Below are positions 8,227 through 16,507 of a DNA stretch of 24,314 nucleotides, in pieces. Position numbers and translations under genes: made by a program. Source of the stretch: CAZJPD01 sp964547795 (GTDB lineage: Bacteria > Pseudomonadota > Alphaproteobacteria > Rickettsiales > Midichloriaceae); assembly GCA_964547795.1 (NCBI GenBank), contig CAZJPD010000015.1, positions 1-24,314 of the forward strand. The letters are read 5' to 3'. The first letter of the stretch is position 1. Every line of letters begins with the position of its first letter. The notes under the pieces were generated by a model, which was given only the letters and a program-made list of their open reading frames with translations, made no database searches and was not told the DNA's origin.

Positions 8227-9453
8227 CTATGCAGAATAACCTTGCTCATTTTCAATTAAGTGGCAGTTTGTTGTTAATAACTCTTTTGTAGCCCATGTTC
8301 CACCAAATTCATCGAATCCACGATCTCCAAATTCAATACAATCTGGCTGATGTGTATCGCTAGAACACGCATTAATACCTTGAATATCGCCACTATTTTT
8401 TTGACCTTTAAGCCCTTCTATTTTTTGAATGTTAGATAAGATACCATGACTTAAGACTATGTAATTATCACAGTTATCAGAACAATCAGCAATTTTTTTG
8501 TATACAGCTTTAGTATAGGCTATTGGACCAGTTTTTACCATTGTCTCTGCAACTGTATTTACTGGTTTATCTATATATTCAGGTCTATTAGGATCATCTT
8601 GATCGAAGATATTATAATATATTTCATCTATAATAGCGTTTGTTAATGTACCGTCAGTTTTGCTTCCAAATACTGCATTAGTTACTTTTGATTGAACCCC
8701 AGTTTCAGTACTATAAATTTCGTCAAAAGCATCAACTAAATCGTCAATATTTTTTTCCAAATGATAATCAAGGTCAAAATACATCCCCCCTCGCTCTTTT
8801 ATAACCAATGCTCTTATAACATCTGCTTTAGTCACATAATGTTTGCCAGATTCAAGAAAACCCCGAAATCGACTATATTCTTTTAATTGGGTAACATCAT
8901 GCACTTGAATGCCCAAAGTTTCAAACAATTCTTGAGTTTCTGATGAGAAACTAAACTGATCTATATTACTCCAAAGTTTAACATCCCAATTACTACTATG
9001 AATGCCGCTTTTAAGGTTATTAATTGTATCCTTCATTATTTCATAATACCTGCTATTCAAATCTTTAGGGCTGTCAGGATCAGTTAAATAAACATAATGC
9101 AAAGTATAAGGGATTGTTGGACTCTCATTTTTATGATTCAGATTTTTCAGTCTTAGATCACCAATATTATTACAATAATCCACCCCTCTTGAAATAATTT
9201 GAAAAACATCTTCATACCAATATAACTTTCCTTGCCAATTACAAGTGCTGGAATCAGCACCAACATAGCCATATCCATAAATATTGAAACAATTTATGTT
9301 ATAAATATCGCACTTGTAATAAGCATCGCTGCTGCTTGTTTCTGCCTGCTCCTGCTGCCCCCCTCCACCAGGACCTGTGACACCTGTTTTCGTCTCTTCC
9401 TGTTTGGGTTCTTCCTGCATAGGCCCTTCCTGCTTAGATTCTATCTTCAGCAC
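8227..9453 (-). CDS. DXD-type glycosyltransferase, TcdA/TcdB- or Gly_transf_sug-like; probable secreted effector
   Basis: This 408-residue frame has a low-complexity N-terminus (about 5-42; repeated KQE/QEEP units, then GPGGGGQQ and SSS) and a cysteine-containing region (45-95). A glycosyltransferase domain (about 112-260) carries TIPYTLHYVYL and the nucleotide-sugar/metal motif KADVIRALVIKERGGMYFDLD, with D227-L-D229. This matches the 'KADxxRxxxLxxxGGxYxDxD' hallmark of the DXD sugar transferases that include large clostridial toxins and OCH1-like enzymes. The GTG at 9453 has an AAAGGA upstream. However, an open coding-like stretch continues upstream in frame to about 9545, and an ATG at 9568 (or 9550) would join it if the A8 tract at 9531-9524 were A7. 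The gene lies 3' of the surface barrel gene and may be co-transcribed. Target and export route are unknown. Confidence 0.75.
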   Translation of the reverse strand: MLKIESKQEGPMQEEPKQEETKTGVTGPGGGGQQEQAETSSSDAYYKCDIYNINCFNIYGYGYVGADSSTCNWQGKLYWYEDVFQIISRGVDYCNNIGDLRLKNLNHKNESPTIPYTLHYVYLTDPDSPKDLNSRYYEIMKDTINNLKSGIHSSNWDVKLWSNIDQFSFSSETQELFETLGIQVHDVTQLKEYSRFRGFLESGKHYVTKADVIRALVIKERGGMYFDLDYHLEKNIDDLVDAFDEIYSTETGVQSKVTNAVFGSKTDGTLTNAIIDEIYYNIFDQDDPNRPEYIDKPVNTVAETMVKTGPIAYTKAVYKKIADCSDNCDNYIVLSHGILSNIQKIEGLKGQKNSGDIQGINACSSDTHQPDCIEFGDRGFDEFGGTWATKELLTTNCHLIENEQGYSA

Positions 9454-9523
9454 CTTTGGTCCTTTGCTGATTATATTACCGTATTTGTCTTTTATGACTG
9501 CAGAATCAAAATCAAATTTCTGC

Positions 9524-9531
9524 TTTTTTTT
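9524..9531 (-). repeat. A8 homopolymer at the 5' end of the glycosyltransferase gene
   Basis: On the minus strand, eight A residues lie between ATG-initiated codons (ATG at 9568; MALINSMKRIHNQKK...) and the frame read into the glycosyltransferase (KKQKFDFDSAVIKDKYGNI...). Losing one A joins the two frames into one continuous ORF. Confidence 0.6.
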
Positions 9532-9599
9532 GATTATGGATTCTTTTCATTGAATTTATTAGTGCCATATTTATCCACTTTTTTTATTATTGATTTTAA

Positions 9600-10334
9600 C
9601 TAAAATTGAAATCTTATACCGGTATTGATGCTATGCACACTTAACTTGGCTATCATCCGATCATTATCATCATCAGGTTTTGTAATAACTTTACCTAAAT
9701 TATAATATTTATAATTTACTACCTCCAAAAACACCTTATCATTTAATTTGTATGCAATTCCAGCTCCTACATTATACGCAAACTTATTGTAAGAATCGCT
9801 TTTATTCGTAATACCTCTTTCATCCCCCTCACCATCTTGCTTTGTCGTTAGATTAAGATCACCTGATTTATTTCTGGAATACCCAATACCCAAACTTATA
9901 TATGGTGTAAACTTTTCAAATGTATTGACATCAAAATAAAGATTAGCAAACAAAGCACTAGCACTAATTTTTTGATCAAAATAAAAATGTGCTGTTTTAT
10001 TGTCCTTATCTGTTGCAGAAAGATATGGCTTGAATTTAAATTTATGAAAACGATTCAATGCCAATTCTGCACGTATATTATCGTTGAATTTATACCCCAA
10101 TGCCAACCCAAAAATCCGAGAATTTTTCGGTTTTTCAGAAGGCAAATAAGTACCCTCATCAATCTTGTAATGACTACCTATCTTATTAGCAATACCCACA
10201 CCATAGCTTGTACCTATATACACCCCGCTGTTTGCAGGATCTATTGTTTTGCAACTTGCCACAGATGGTAAAAACAGCATAGTTGCAACACTCAATGCGA
10301 GTATATTTAATGATAATCTGTTACTCTTTCTCAT
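9600..10334 (-). CDS. Small outer-membrane beta-barrel, opacity/P44-Msp2-like surface antigen
   Basis: 244 residues. The N-terminus MRKSNRLSLNILALSVATML is a signal peptide with a positive start, a hydrophobic core and a cleavage region at VASCKT. The rest alternates polar and hydrophobic residues with motifs of 8-stranded barrels: GVYIGTSYGVGI, FGLALGYKFNDNIRAELALNRF, PYISLGIGYSRN, NVGAGIAYKLNDKVFLEVVNYKYY. The C-terminus is INTGIRFQF, ending in the Phe expected for BAM recognition. Charged loops (KPKNS, KQDGEGDERG, KPDDDNDR) would face outward. VASC also fits a loose lipobox, but a barrel is more likely. An AGGGGA Shine-Dalgarno and a promoter lie upstream. Confidence 0.85.
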   Translation of the reverse strand: MRKSNRLSLNILALSVATMLFLPSVASCKTIDPANSGVYIGTSYGVGIANKIGSHYKIDEGTYLPSEKPKNSRIFGLALGYKFNDNIRAELALNRFHKFKFKPYLSATDKDNKTAHFYFDQKISASALFANLYFDVNTFEKFTPYISLGIGYSRNKSGDLNLTTKQDGEGDERGITNKSDSYNKFAYNVGAGIAYKLNDKVFLEVVNYKYYNLGKVITKPDDDNDRMIAKLSVHSINTGIRFQF

Positions 10335-10432
10335 AACATTCCCCTAAAAGTTATATTACTACATTAATTAGATGCTTATGAAACATTGTTATGAGACAAA
10401 AAACGTTTGTTTATCTTAAACAACTTTTATGT

Positions 10433-10460
10433 ATAATACACATTATACAACTAAATGCAA
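10433..10460 (-). promoter_or_regulatory. Sigma-70 promoter for the outer-membrane protein gene
   Basis: The minus strand has TTGCAT (10460-10455), a 16-base spacer and TATTAT (10438-10433). This gives a leader of roughly 90 bases to the ATG at 10334. The same TTGCAT -35 hexamer is used in the rplY promoter. Confidence 0.5.
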
Positions 10461-10539
10461 GCTTTTTTTACTTTTGAGTTATCAACTAAAGAGAGATGAA
10501 GCGATATGCTTATGGATAAAGAACAGAATTTAATTCTTA

Positions 10540-10570
10540 GATGTTAAACTATTTTCGGTGTTTGGTATTA
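10540..10570 (+). repeat. Dispersed 31-bp motif, copy 2 (3' end of surA)
   Basis: The plus strand reads GATGTTAAACTATTTTCGG then TGTTTGGTATTA and includes the surA stop codon (10570-10568). Extended leftward to 10531 it aligns without gaps to copy 4 at 20604-20565 over 40 bases with 8 differences, all of them transitions. Confidence 0.6.
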
Positions 10571-11518
10571 ATTCCTAATACTGATATAAGAGCTTTGTCT
10601 CAAGTTATTTACAAAATTTCTTAGATTGATCATTAATTTTTTATTATAAAGAATATTTTCCACTTCTGCTTCACTTAATTGTTCTTGAATCTCTTTACCT
10701 TGTTTTATATCAGCCAATCTTACCACTATAACGCTGTCATCTAACTCAATAGGGTGGGTCACATATCCTGTTTTAAACTTTTCTAATTTTCCTTTTAGTG
10801 CATCAACAATTGGCTTTGATAATTGATTGAATTTGATAGAACCGACAAATCCACCACTAGAAGCAGAGTGACTTTGTGAGAACTGCTTTGCAACACTTTC
10901 AAAAGAAACACCCTTTTGGAGTTGAGAGTATAAATTATTTATCAATTGTGACATATCTTTTTGATTTACCAAATGTTTGTATAGAACAATTTTGTATATC
11001 TTAACCTTAGTATTGCCATCAATAGTAGAGGAAGCAACATTTTGGGATATAGTTTTTATATTATCAATTACTTCTTGTCTTGATACTTCGGTTTCTGGTT
11101 TAATCTGTCCTTCTATAAATCTTTTCAATAACAGTTGTGCTTCAATCTGCTTCATAAACTCTTTTTGATTGATTTTATAATACATAATCAATTGAGCAAG
11201 ATTTGCAAATCCGTTATTCTTTGCCACCTCATCTGCATGTAGCTTAACTTGTTGCTTAGGAATATAAATATTATTTCTCTTTGCTATTTGAAAAAGTAAT
11301 TTTTCATCAATCAGTGTCTGAAGTATTTGTTGCTTGGAATAATTTGAAATTTTTGTTTTATTTACTGCTTCAGTCAAACTCACACTATTTTCCAGATCGT
11401 ATGATGTAATAACATCGTCATTGACATATGCTATAATGCCATCCTGATAAGCATAAGATACGAAGTAAGTAAAAAATATAAGCATTAAAGTTGAAAATAA
11501 CCTAAATAATGTAAGCAT
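10568..11518 (-). CDS. surA: Periplasmic chaperone/peptidyl-prolyl isomerase SurA
   Basis: 316 residues. An N-terminal hydrophobic signal sequence (about 1-23, ending VSYAYQDG) is followed by IIAYVNDDVITSYDLENSV, the classic SurA N-domain opening (xAxVNDxxITxxDLxxR). An N-terminal chaperone domain runs to about residue 160. A single parvulin PPIase domain follows (about 168-275; VKIYKIVLYK, FSQSHSASSGGFVGSIKFNQL, VVRLADI), then a C-terminal helix. E. coli SurA has two PPIase domains; one is common in alphaproteobacteria. It lies 16 bases after the lptD stop, and its clients would include LptD and the barrel protein encoded next. Its last codons lie within a dispersed-repeat copy. Confidence 0.9.
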   Translation of the reverse strand: MLTLFRLFSTLMLIFFTYFVSYAYQDGIIAYVNDDVITSYDLENSVSLTEAVNKTKISNYSKQQILQTLIDEKLLFQIAKRNNIYIPKQQVKLHADEVAKNNGFANLAQLIMYYKINQKEFMKQIEAQLLLKRFIEGQIKPETEVSRQEVIDNIKTISQNVASSTIDGNTKVKIYKIVLYKHLVNQKDMSQLINNLYSQLQKGVSFESVAKQFSQSHSASSGGFVGSIKFNQLSKPIVDALKGKLEKFKTGYVTHPIELDDSVIVVRLADIKQGKEIQEQLSEAEVENILYNKKLMINLRNFVNNLRQSSYISIRN

Positions 11519-11534
11519 GCTAGCTTCAAATTTC

Positions 11535-13741
11535 CTAGTTAAAAAGAGGCTCTATCGTTAAATATGTCGTTACTGAAGATTTCAAGCCTCTAGGTTTAGA
11601 GTAATCTCTTTCTACACCAAAATTAACATTTAAACAATCCTCTTTATAAAATAACCCCACTTCATTATTTACCCATTTCTTTTTTGGCGATTGCCCTGAT
11701 TTTCTTTCAATTAATGAACCTAACTTCCTTTTTGCTCGGGTTTTTATCCCCCAATTTTTATAAAAATTGTATTGCAATGCTACACCTACCTCCTGATTAT
11801 ATCCATTGTACTCTTCATTGATATACTTTTTACCAATGAAAATGTGATTTAAATTGATCTTAAAATTCTTATAATTTGCATCTACATCAAATTCATTCTT
11901 TATTAAGTTCAGGTGGTTAGGATTTAAACTAAAATTATTTACAAAAGACATTTTGTCACCAAACTGCATATACATTTTCCCTACCATCGCTGTTTTTTGG
12001 GTTTTTAGTTTATTATTCCAAATATATGAAGCATTGTCGCCTGCTGACTTTTGTGGCTGATTTAATTTATAACTTTGTCCCAAAATGATTCCGTAAATAT
12101 TATCATCTGCATAGTAATTTGTTCTAAGCCCATAGTTGACCCTAGACCCTAAACCTGGGGTATCTTTGCTAGTAAAAAAGTTTGAAGAAAACATATTGAT
12201 TATGTTGATACTCTGATCCCGACTGTCTTTATTGAAAAAGTCTTTTGTTTTTAATAAATTATAAGTGAAATTTACAATGGGTTCTAAAATAACATTTTTA
12301 TTTTTCATTTGTTTGATAAATGGCCATTTCCAATCAACAAACAGTTTTCCAAGGGTTCTATCCTTATTCCTAGTATTTTTTGTAGACTTGCTTATATCAT
12401 GATAATCATATCTGAATGCTGGATTGACATTCAATATCTGCCCTAAGGGAAGGTGTATGTCACTCAGTATGTCTAGCTGAAGAGTCCCTCTTTTATAGCT
12501 AATATCCTCTTTTTTTCTTAAGTTTAATAAATCAGAGGAAAAAATCACTTTGGAATTAAATGGTAACCTAACAGGAAGCTTGTTGTAAGTTCTAATCCAA
12601 GGCAAGATATAAGAAGTAGTATTATTCTTTTTAGTATACATTTCTTCTCGTAAATCTTGGAACGAGAGTGTATCTAACATTAGCAATTGATCTTTTTTTT
12701 CCCTTCTTGCGGATATTTTGCTCAATAGCACATCATCCTTGGTTATATTATACTTTTCTGTAAATTTTTTCGTGTTGTCAAATACCTTTTGCAATTGATA
12801 GTCCAGAAAATAATTATTTTTAAATTTAAAATTACCTTCAGACTTGAACAATCCCTTCAAAGTTTTCCCTGCAATTTTATCGCTTCGAGAATTTGTCTTG
12901 TCAGTATAAATGAATAATCCATCTATGTCGTACAGTCCATATCTCGTCAAATGACGAAAATGTAATCTATTAAGTATACCTTCTTTATCGCTAAAAGTAG
13001 GAGTATAAATTAAATCCATATACGGAAGAAGATTAAAGTAATATGGAACTGAAACCTGTACTCCTAATACATTTGACTTCTTAATTTTAGGGTGCAGAAA
13101 TCCACTTCTTCTACCTGCACGTGGAGTTGGCATAACAAAATACGGGAAGTAAAAAATAGGTACACCAAAAAGCTCTATTCTACTATGCCTATACTCTATT
13201 TTTTCCTCCTTTTGATTTATCAAAGCTTCTTTTGCTCTAATCTGCCATAAAGGTGTATATGGGATAGGATTATCCTTACAAACTTTACATGTAGAAAATA
13301 CTAATCTTCGAACCAAAAAGTTTTTTTTATCCAGCATTTGGGCAAAATCTGACGATAATAAACCCTTTTGCGATAAACGTGCTTTAAATCTTATTATTAT
13401 GCCGGTATTTTTCTTGCGGTTAAAAAAAGCTTTTTTTCCAAATAGAACATTTTTATTATCGTTTCTAAATGCNNNNNNNNNNATGCTAAATTGCCTATCG
13501 CATATAGGTACTGGTTATTTTTGTCATACACTACTTTATCTGTAACTAGCTGTAGGTCTTTTTGTTGTATATACACATTCCCTCTAGCACTCACCAACTC
13601 TTCCTTTTTATTATAGATTAGTTTATCAGCTTCAATTACAATCTCTTCACCACTTGCTTTTCTCTCTAACTCAGCAGAAATACAAACTGAATAACAAAGT
13701 AAAAAAACTATAATAAGAAGATATTTATAACCAGTGGACAT
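11535..13741 (-). CDS. lptD: LPS-assembly protein LptD (one gene spanning an artefactual assembly gap)
   Basis: LptD is the outer-membrane barrel that inserts LPS. The first segment (13741-13483) has a signal peptide (MSTGYKYLLIIVFLLCYSV...) and an OstA/LptA-like repeat domain (IVIEADKLIYNKKEELVSARG, VVYDKNNQYLYAIGNLA). After the N run the frame is open from 13472 to 11535 without needing the internal ATG at 13337: AFRNDNKNVLFGKKAFFNRK, then GIIIRFKARL, LVFSTCKVCKDNP, TPLWQIRAKEA, FGVPIFYFPYFVMPTP, the usual LptD conserved block, then the barrel. The paired CxxC (CKVC) is seen. The contig ends share ATGC; merging on it leaves exactly 731 codons (730 residues plus stop), so the gene is probably intact. 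Presence of LptD argues that the organism makes LPS or lipooligosaccharide. surA follows. Confidence 0.92.
13473..13482. other. Assembly gap (10 N) inside lptD, probably zero length
   Basis: The left flank ends ...CTAAATGC and the right flank begins ATGCTAAATT. They share ATGC, and collapsing the Ns with this overlap restores the lptD frame (IGNLA-FRNDNKN) and a length divisible by three. Confidence 0.8.
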
Positions 13742-13840
13742 AAAATTTTATTGGTTCATCTAAAAACTACGTTATTCTTAAAAGAAGAAAACATGTATAT
13801 CTAACTAAAAACTACTATTTTGTAAATTGTTGTATAGCAA
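13742..13840. promoter_or_regulatory. Divergent intergenic region between lptD and rsmA
   Basis: These 99 AT-rich bases must hold the promoters for lptD (minus) and rsmA (plus). An 11-bp direct repeat CTAAAAACTAC occurs at 13760-13770 and 13805-13815, 45 bases apart, and could be a regulator site. I see no convincing -35/-10 pair. Confidence 0.3.
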
Positions 13841-14656
13841 GTGTCTGAAATAATTGAGCTAAAAAAATTACTTAAAGCATATAAAATTACTCCAGCTAAA
13901 AAGTTTGGACAAAATTTTTTAATAAATCACGATGTTATTCATAGGATAGCCAGGTCTTTGAGTAATATCAAGGATAGTGATATTATAGAGGTAGGTCCTG
14001 GTATTGGAGTTTTAACAAATGCTTTACTTAAAAAAGATTTGAAGTCATTGACAGCAATTGAAGTGGATAAAAAATTCCTGCCAATACTGGAAAAAATTAA
14101 AAATCAAACAAGCAAAGTTTTTCATATAATAAATGCGGATGCTCTTAAGATTGTAGAAGAGGATGTGGTGAGCGGACGCTATAAAATAGTAGCTAACTTA
14201 CCTTATAATATAGGAGCATTGCTTTTGATAAAATGGCTTAAAAAAATAGATTCGATTGATGAGATTATAGTTATGCTCCAAAAAGAAGTAGCAGACAGGG
14301 TTCTGGCAAATGTTGCAACATCAGATTATGGCAGGCTCAGCGTGCTAGCACAATATGCTTGTAATTGCGAAAGGTTATTTGATGTAGAGCCAGAAAATTT
14401 TTTCCCTATACCCAAAGTATATTCATCTGTAATAAAATTAACGCCAAAATTTCCAAGAGTAGAGCTAGCAAATATAGAAAAAATGGAAAAAGTGTGCAAA
14501 GTAGCATTTAATTTTAGAAGAAAAAAAGTAAAAAAAAGCCTGGAACAGGTTTTCTTAAATCCCAAAATTGAGTTGGAAAAGATAGAAATAGATTATAATA
14601 AAAGACCAGAGGAATTAACTATAGATGAATTTTATAAAATATCTTGTATACTGTAG
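13841..14656 (+). CDS. rsmA: 16S rRNA dimethyladenosine methyltransferase RsmA (KsgA)
   Basis: 271 residues. RsmA dimethylates two adjacent adenines near the 3' end of 16S rRNA using SAM, a late check on 30S assembly. Motifs: the N-terminal PAKKFGQNFL (residues 18-27), SAM-binding IIEVGPGIGVLT (48-59), the acidic IEVDK motif (73-77) and catalytic NLPYNI (119-124; the NLPY type of N6-adenine methylases). PIPKVYSSVIKL follows near 190. The start is GTG at 13841 with no clear Shine-Dalgarno. In many proteobacteria the order is lptD-surA-pdxA-rsmA; here rsmA is divergent and pdxA is absent. Confidence 0.96.
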   Translation: MSEIIELKKLLKAYKITPAKKFGQNFLINHDVIHRIARSLSNIKDSDIIEVGPGIGVLTNALLKKDLKSLTAIEVDKKFLPILEKIKNQTSKVFHIINADALKIVEEDVVSGRYKIVANLPYNIGALLLIKWLKKIDSIDEIIVMLQKEVADRVLANVATSDYGRLSVLAQYACNCERLFDVEPENFFPIPKVYSSVIKLTPKFPRVELANIEKMEKVCKVAFNFRRKKVKKSLEQVFLNPKIELEKIEIDYNKRPEELTIDEFYKISCIL

Positions 14657-14679
14657 TAAAATAGATTGGTGATTTATAT

Positions 14680-14952
14680 GTGATGGAATATTCATTGATT
14701 AATACAATAGAATTTTGGTACTTGTTGGGAGCAGTTTTGGTGATAGTACAAATGCTTATGGGTGGAACTATGTTGATATTTTTTGCGGGGATTGCTGCAT
14801 TTAGTATTGCCCTTAGCATGAAATTTGAACTGATTGCATTGGATTCTCCAATCAAGCAGGTTGGAGCATTTTTTGGGTTCTCGTGCCTTTGGTCTATTAT
14901 TTTATGGAAGCCAGTAGGCTACCTGATGAATCTGGGGAAGAAAAAAAGGTAG
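14680..14952 (+). CDS. NfeD-like membrane protein, transmembrane part only
   Basis: 90 residues (GTG at 14680, or 89 from the ATG at 14683). Three hydrophobic segments (about 9-30, 32-50 and 60-80) contain WYLLGAVLVIVQMLMGGTML and end in WKPVGYLMNLGKKKR. This fits the short NfeD/YbbK family, whose members are usually about 140 residues with a C-terminal OB-fold domain. Here a TAG ends the protein just after the last membrane segment, and no OB-like sequence is found in the next 70 bases in any plus frame. It may be a naturally short form or a truncated gene. It lies 23 bases after rsmA and 72 before putP, probably in one operon. Confidence 0.6.
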   Translation: MMEYSLINTIEFWYLLGAVLVIVQMLMGGTMLIFFAGIAAFSIALSMKFELIALDSPIKQVGAFFGFSCLWSIILWKPVGYLMNLGKKKR

Positions 14953-14992
14953 TTTCGGCACTGTCTAAAAAAGGTAAAAAAAAGAGACAATT

Positions 14993-15023
14993 TATCATAA
15001 ATTATTTTTCACATTTGGTATTA
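14993..15023 (+). repeat. Dispersed 31-bp motif, copy 3 (abuts the putP start)
   Basis: The right part, ATTTGGTATTA, is followed by G and then the putP ATG. The 18 bases ATTTGGTATTAGATGAAA are identical to the tilS start region in copy 4. Overall it matches copy 2 at 22 of 31 positions. Confidence 0.5.
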
Positions 15024-15024
15024 G

Positions 15025-16452
15025 ATGAAATTATTGGTTATAGCCTTATACTTCTCCATGATTATAATAATTGGAGTTATTGCCTCAAAGAGAATAAAAT
15101 CCTCCAAAGATTTTGTTTTAGGTAGCAGGAAATTCAATGCGATCACAACAGCACTTGGAGTAGGAGCAGCAGATATGAGTGGATGGCTCATGATGGGTCT
15201 GCCAGGTGTTGTTTATATATACGGAGTTAGTGAGATATGGCTTCCAATCGGATTGTCTATTGGGGCATTTCTGAATTGGAAATTTGTGGCAAGAAGGCTC
15301 AGGGTAGATACTCAAAAATACAAAAATGCGATGACTATACCGAGTTACCTTGCCAATAAATTCAGCGACACATCGAATACTATAGGTCTAATTAGTGCAG
15401 TCATGACCTCAATATTTTTCATTATTTACATTGCATCTGCCCTAGTGGCATTATCATTGCTACTTAATACTTTTACAAACTTTGAATACCTTCATTGCTT
15501 ATTATTTAGTGCCATTTTTGTTTTTGTATATACTTCAGTAGGCGGGTTCATAGCAATAAATTGGGTGGATGTAATCCAGGGTTCGTTGATGCTATTTACT
15601 CTTCTTATTGTACCAATAGCTATTGCAAGCAATCAGGGTAGTATTTCAAGTGCCTATAGTAAGTTTCAAACATTAGATATAAATATTAGCAATCCTTTTG
15701 CAAACCTTGATACCATTACTATTTTTTCATTATTAAGCTGGGGATTAGGCTATTTTGGTCAACCACATATATTAGTGCGATTTATGGCAATAAAACAGTC
15801 AAGAATTTTAAAATCAGCTCAAAATATCTGTATGAGCTGGATGATTATATCGCTTATTGGAGCTTTTTGCGTAGGTTTATTTAGCAAGCTTTTATTCAAC
15901 TCAAGCAGTGTAAAAGTCAATCCAGAAACAATATTTTTACTATCAGCAGATAAGCTTTTTCCAGAATGGTTTGCAGGAATCGTTTTAGCAGCGGTACTTT
16001 CGGCAATTATGAGTACTGTTTCAGCTCAGCTACATGCTATAGCTTGTTCTTTAACGGAGGATAGCACATCACCCTATGTACTCACTTTAGGTAAGATATG
16101 GTATACTAGACTCGTCATGTTATTGGTAATTATTACAGCTACAGTTTTTGCATATAATCCTGAAAATACAGTGCTTAGTTTGGTTTCTTTTGCATGGGCT
16201 GGTTTAGGGAGTACATTTGGTCCAGTAATATTGTTTTCACTTTATTCGCATAAAATGACAAAACAAAGTATATTATATGGAATGTTAATTGGTGGATTGA
16301 CAGTTTTGATTTGGCATTTTTTAAAAAAATTTGGTGGCATATTTGAATTGTATGAGATTATTCCAGGCTTTCTTCTTGCAAGCATAACAATCGCTATTAA
16401 AGGAACATCTAAAAATATAAAATTTTACAAAACTAGCCAAAAATCCATATAA
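15025..16452 (+). CDS. putP: Sodium/proline symporter PutP (SSS family)
   Basis: 475 residues with about 12-13 hydrophobic segments. The N-terminus has the solute:sodium symporter signature region: GSRKFNAITTALGVGAADMS, then GWLMMGLPGVVYIYGVSEIW and RRLRVDTQKYKNAMTIPSYL. This closely follows PutP (GxSDMSGWLLMGLPGxxYxxG). VGGFIAINWVDVIQGSLML and the later VLAAVLSAIMSTVSAQLHA are further family blocks. It would import proline, a carbon or nitrogen source and osmolyte, from host cytoplasm driven by Na+. The ATG at 15025 starts immediately after a dispersed-repeat copy and has no clear Shine-Dalgarno. It converges with murF across 55 bases that contain no good terminator. Confidence 0.92.
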   Translation: MKLLVIALYFSMIIIIGVIASKRIKSSKDFVLGSRKFNAITTALGVGAADMSGWLMMGLPGVVYIYGVSEIWLPIGLSIGAFLNWKFVARRLRVDTQKYKNAMTIPSYLANKFSDTSNTIGLISAVMTSIFFIIYIASALVALSLLLNTFTNFEYLHCLLFSAIFVFVYTSVGGFIAINWVDVIQGSLMLFTLLIVPIAIASNQGSISSAYSKFQTLDINISNPFANLDTITIFSLLSWGLGYFGQPHILVRFMAIKQSRILKSAQNICMSWMIISLIGAFCVGLFSKLLFNSSSVKVNPETIFLLSADKLFPEWFAGIVLAAVLSAIMSTVSAQLHAIACSLTEDSTSPYVLTLGKIWYTRLVMLLVIITATVFAYNPENTVLSLVSFAWAGLGSTFGPVILFSLYSHKMTKQSILYGMLIGGLTVLIWHFLKKFGGIFELYEIIPGFLLASITIAIKGTSKNIKFYKTSQKSI

Positions 16453-16507
16453 AGGTATGGGCTTTATAAAGAAAAATTTTCCTTCAAAAATTCATTTTTA
16501 GGTAGCC

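Noticed and set aside
9570..9578. TTATCCACT as a DnaA box
   Set aside because: A single near-match 14 kb from the dnaA gene, with no cluster around it, is expected by chance in AT-rich DNA.
9232..9603. Plus-strand ORF opposite the glycosyltransferase N-terminus
   Set aside because: The product is a hydrophobic shadow of the repetitive N-terminal coding region; no ribosome-binding site and no family resemblance.
11535..13337. LptD as a separate gene starting at the ATG at 13337
   Set aside because: The frame is open and LptD-like upstream of this ATG to the N run, and the segment before the N run encodes the LptD signal peptide and N-terminal domain.
13397..13741. A short stand-alone LptA-like protein reading through the Ns
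   Set aside because: The 28 residues after the Ns are in a wrong frame produced by the arbitrary 10-N length; the real continuation is lptD.
14883..15125. Plus-strand ORF overlapping nfeD and putP as a frameshifted NfeD C-terminal domain
   Set aside because: Its sequence shows no OB-fold pattern and it overlaps the well-supported putP start in another frame.
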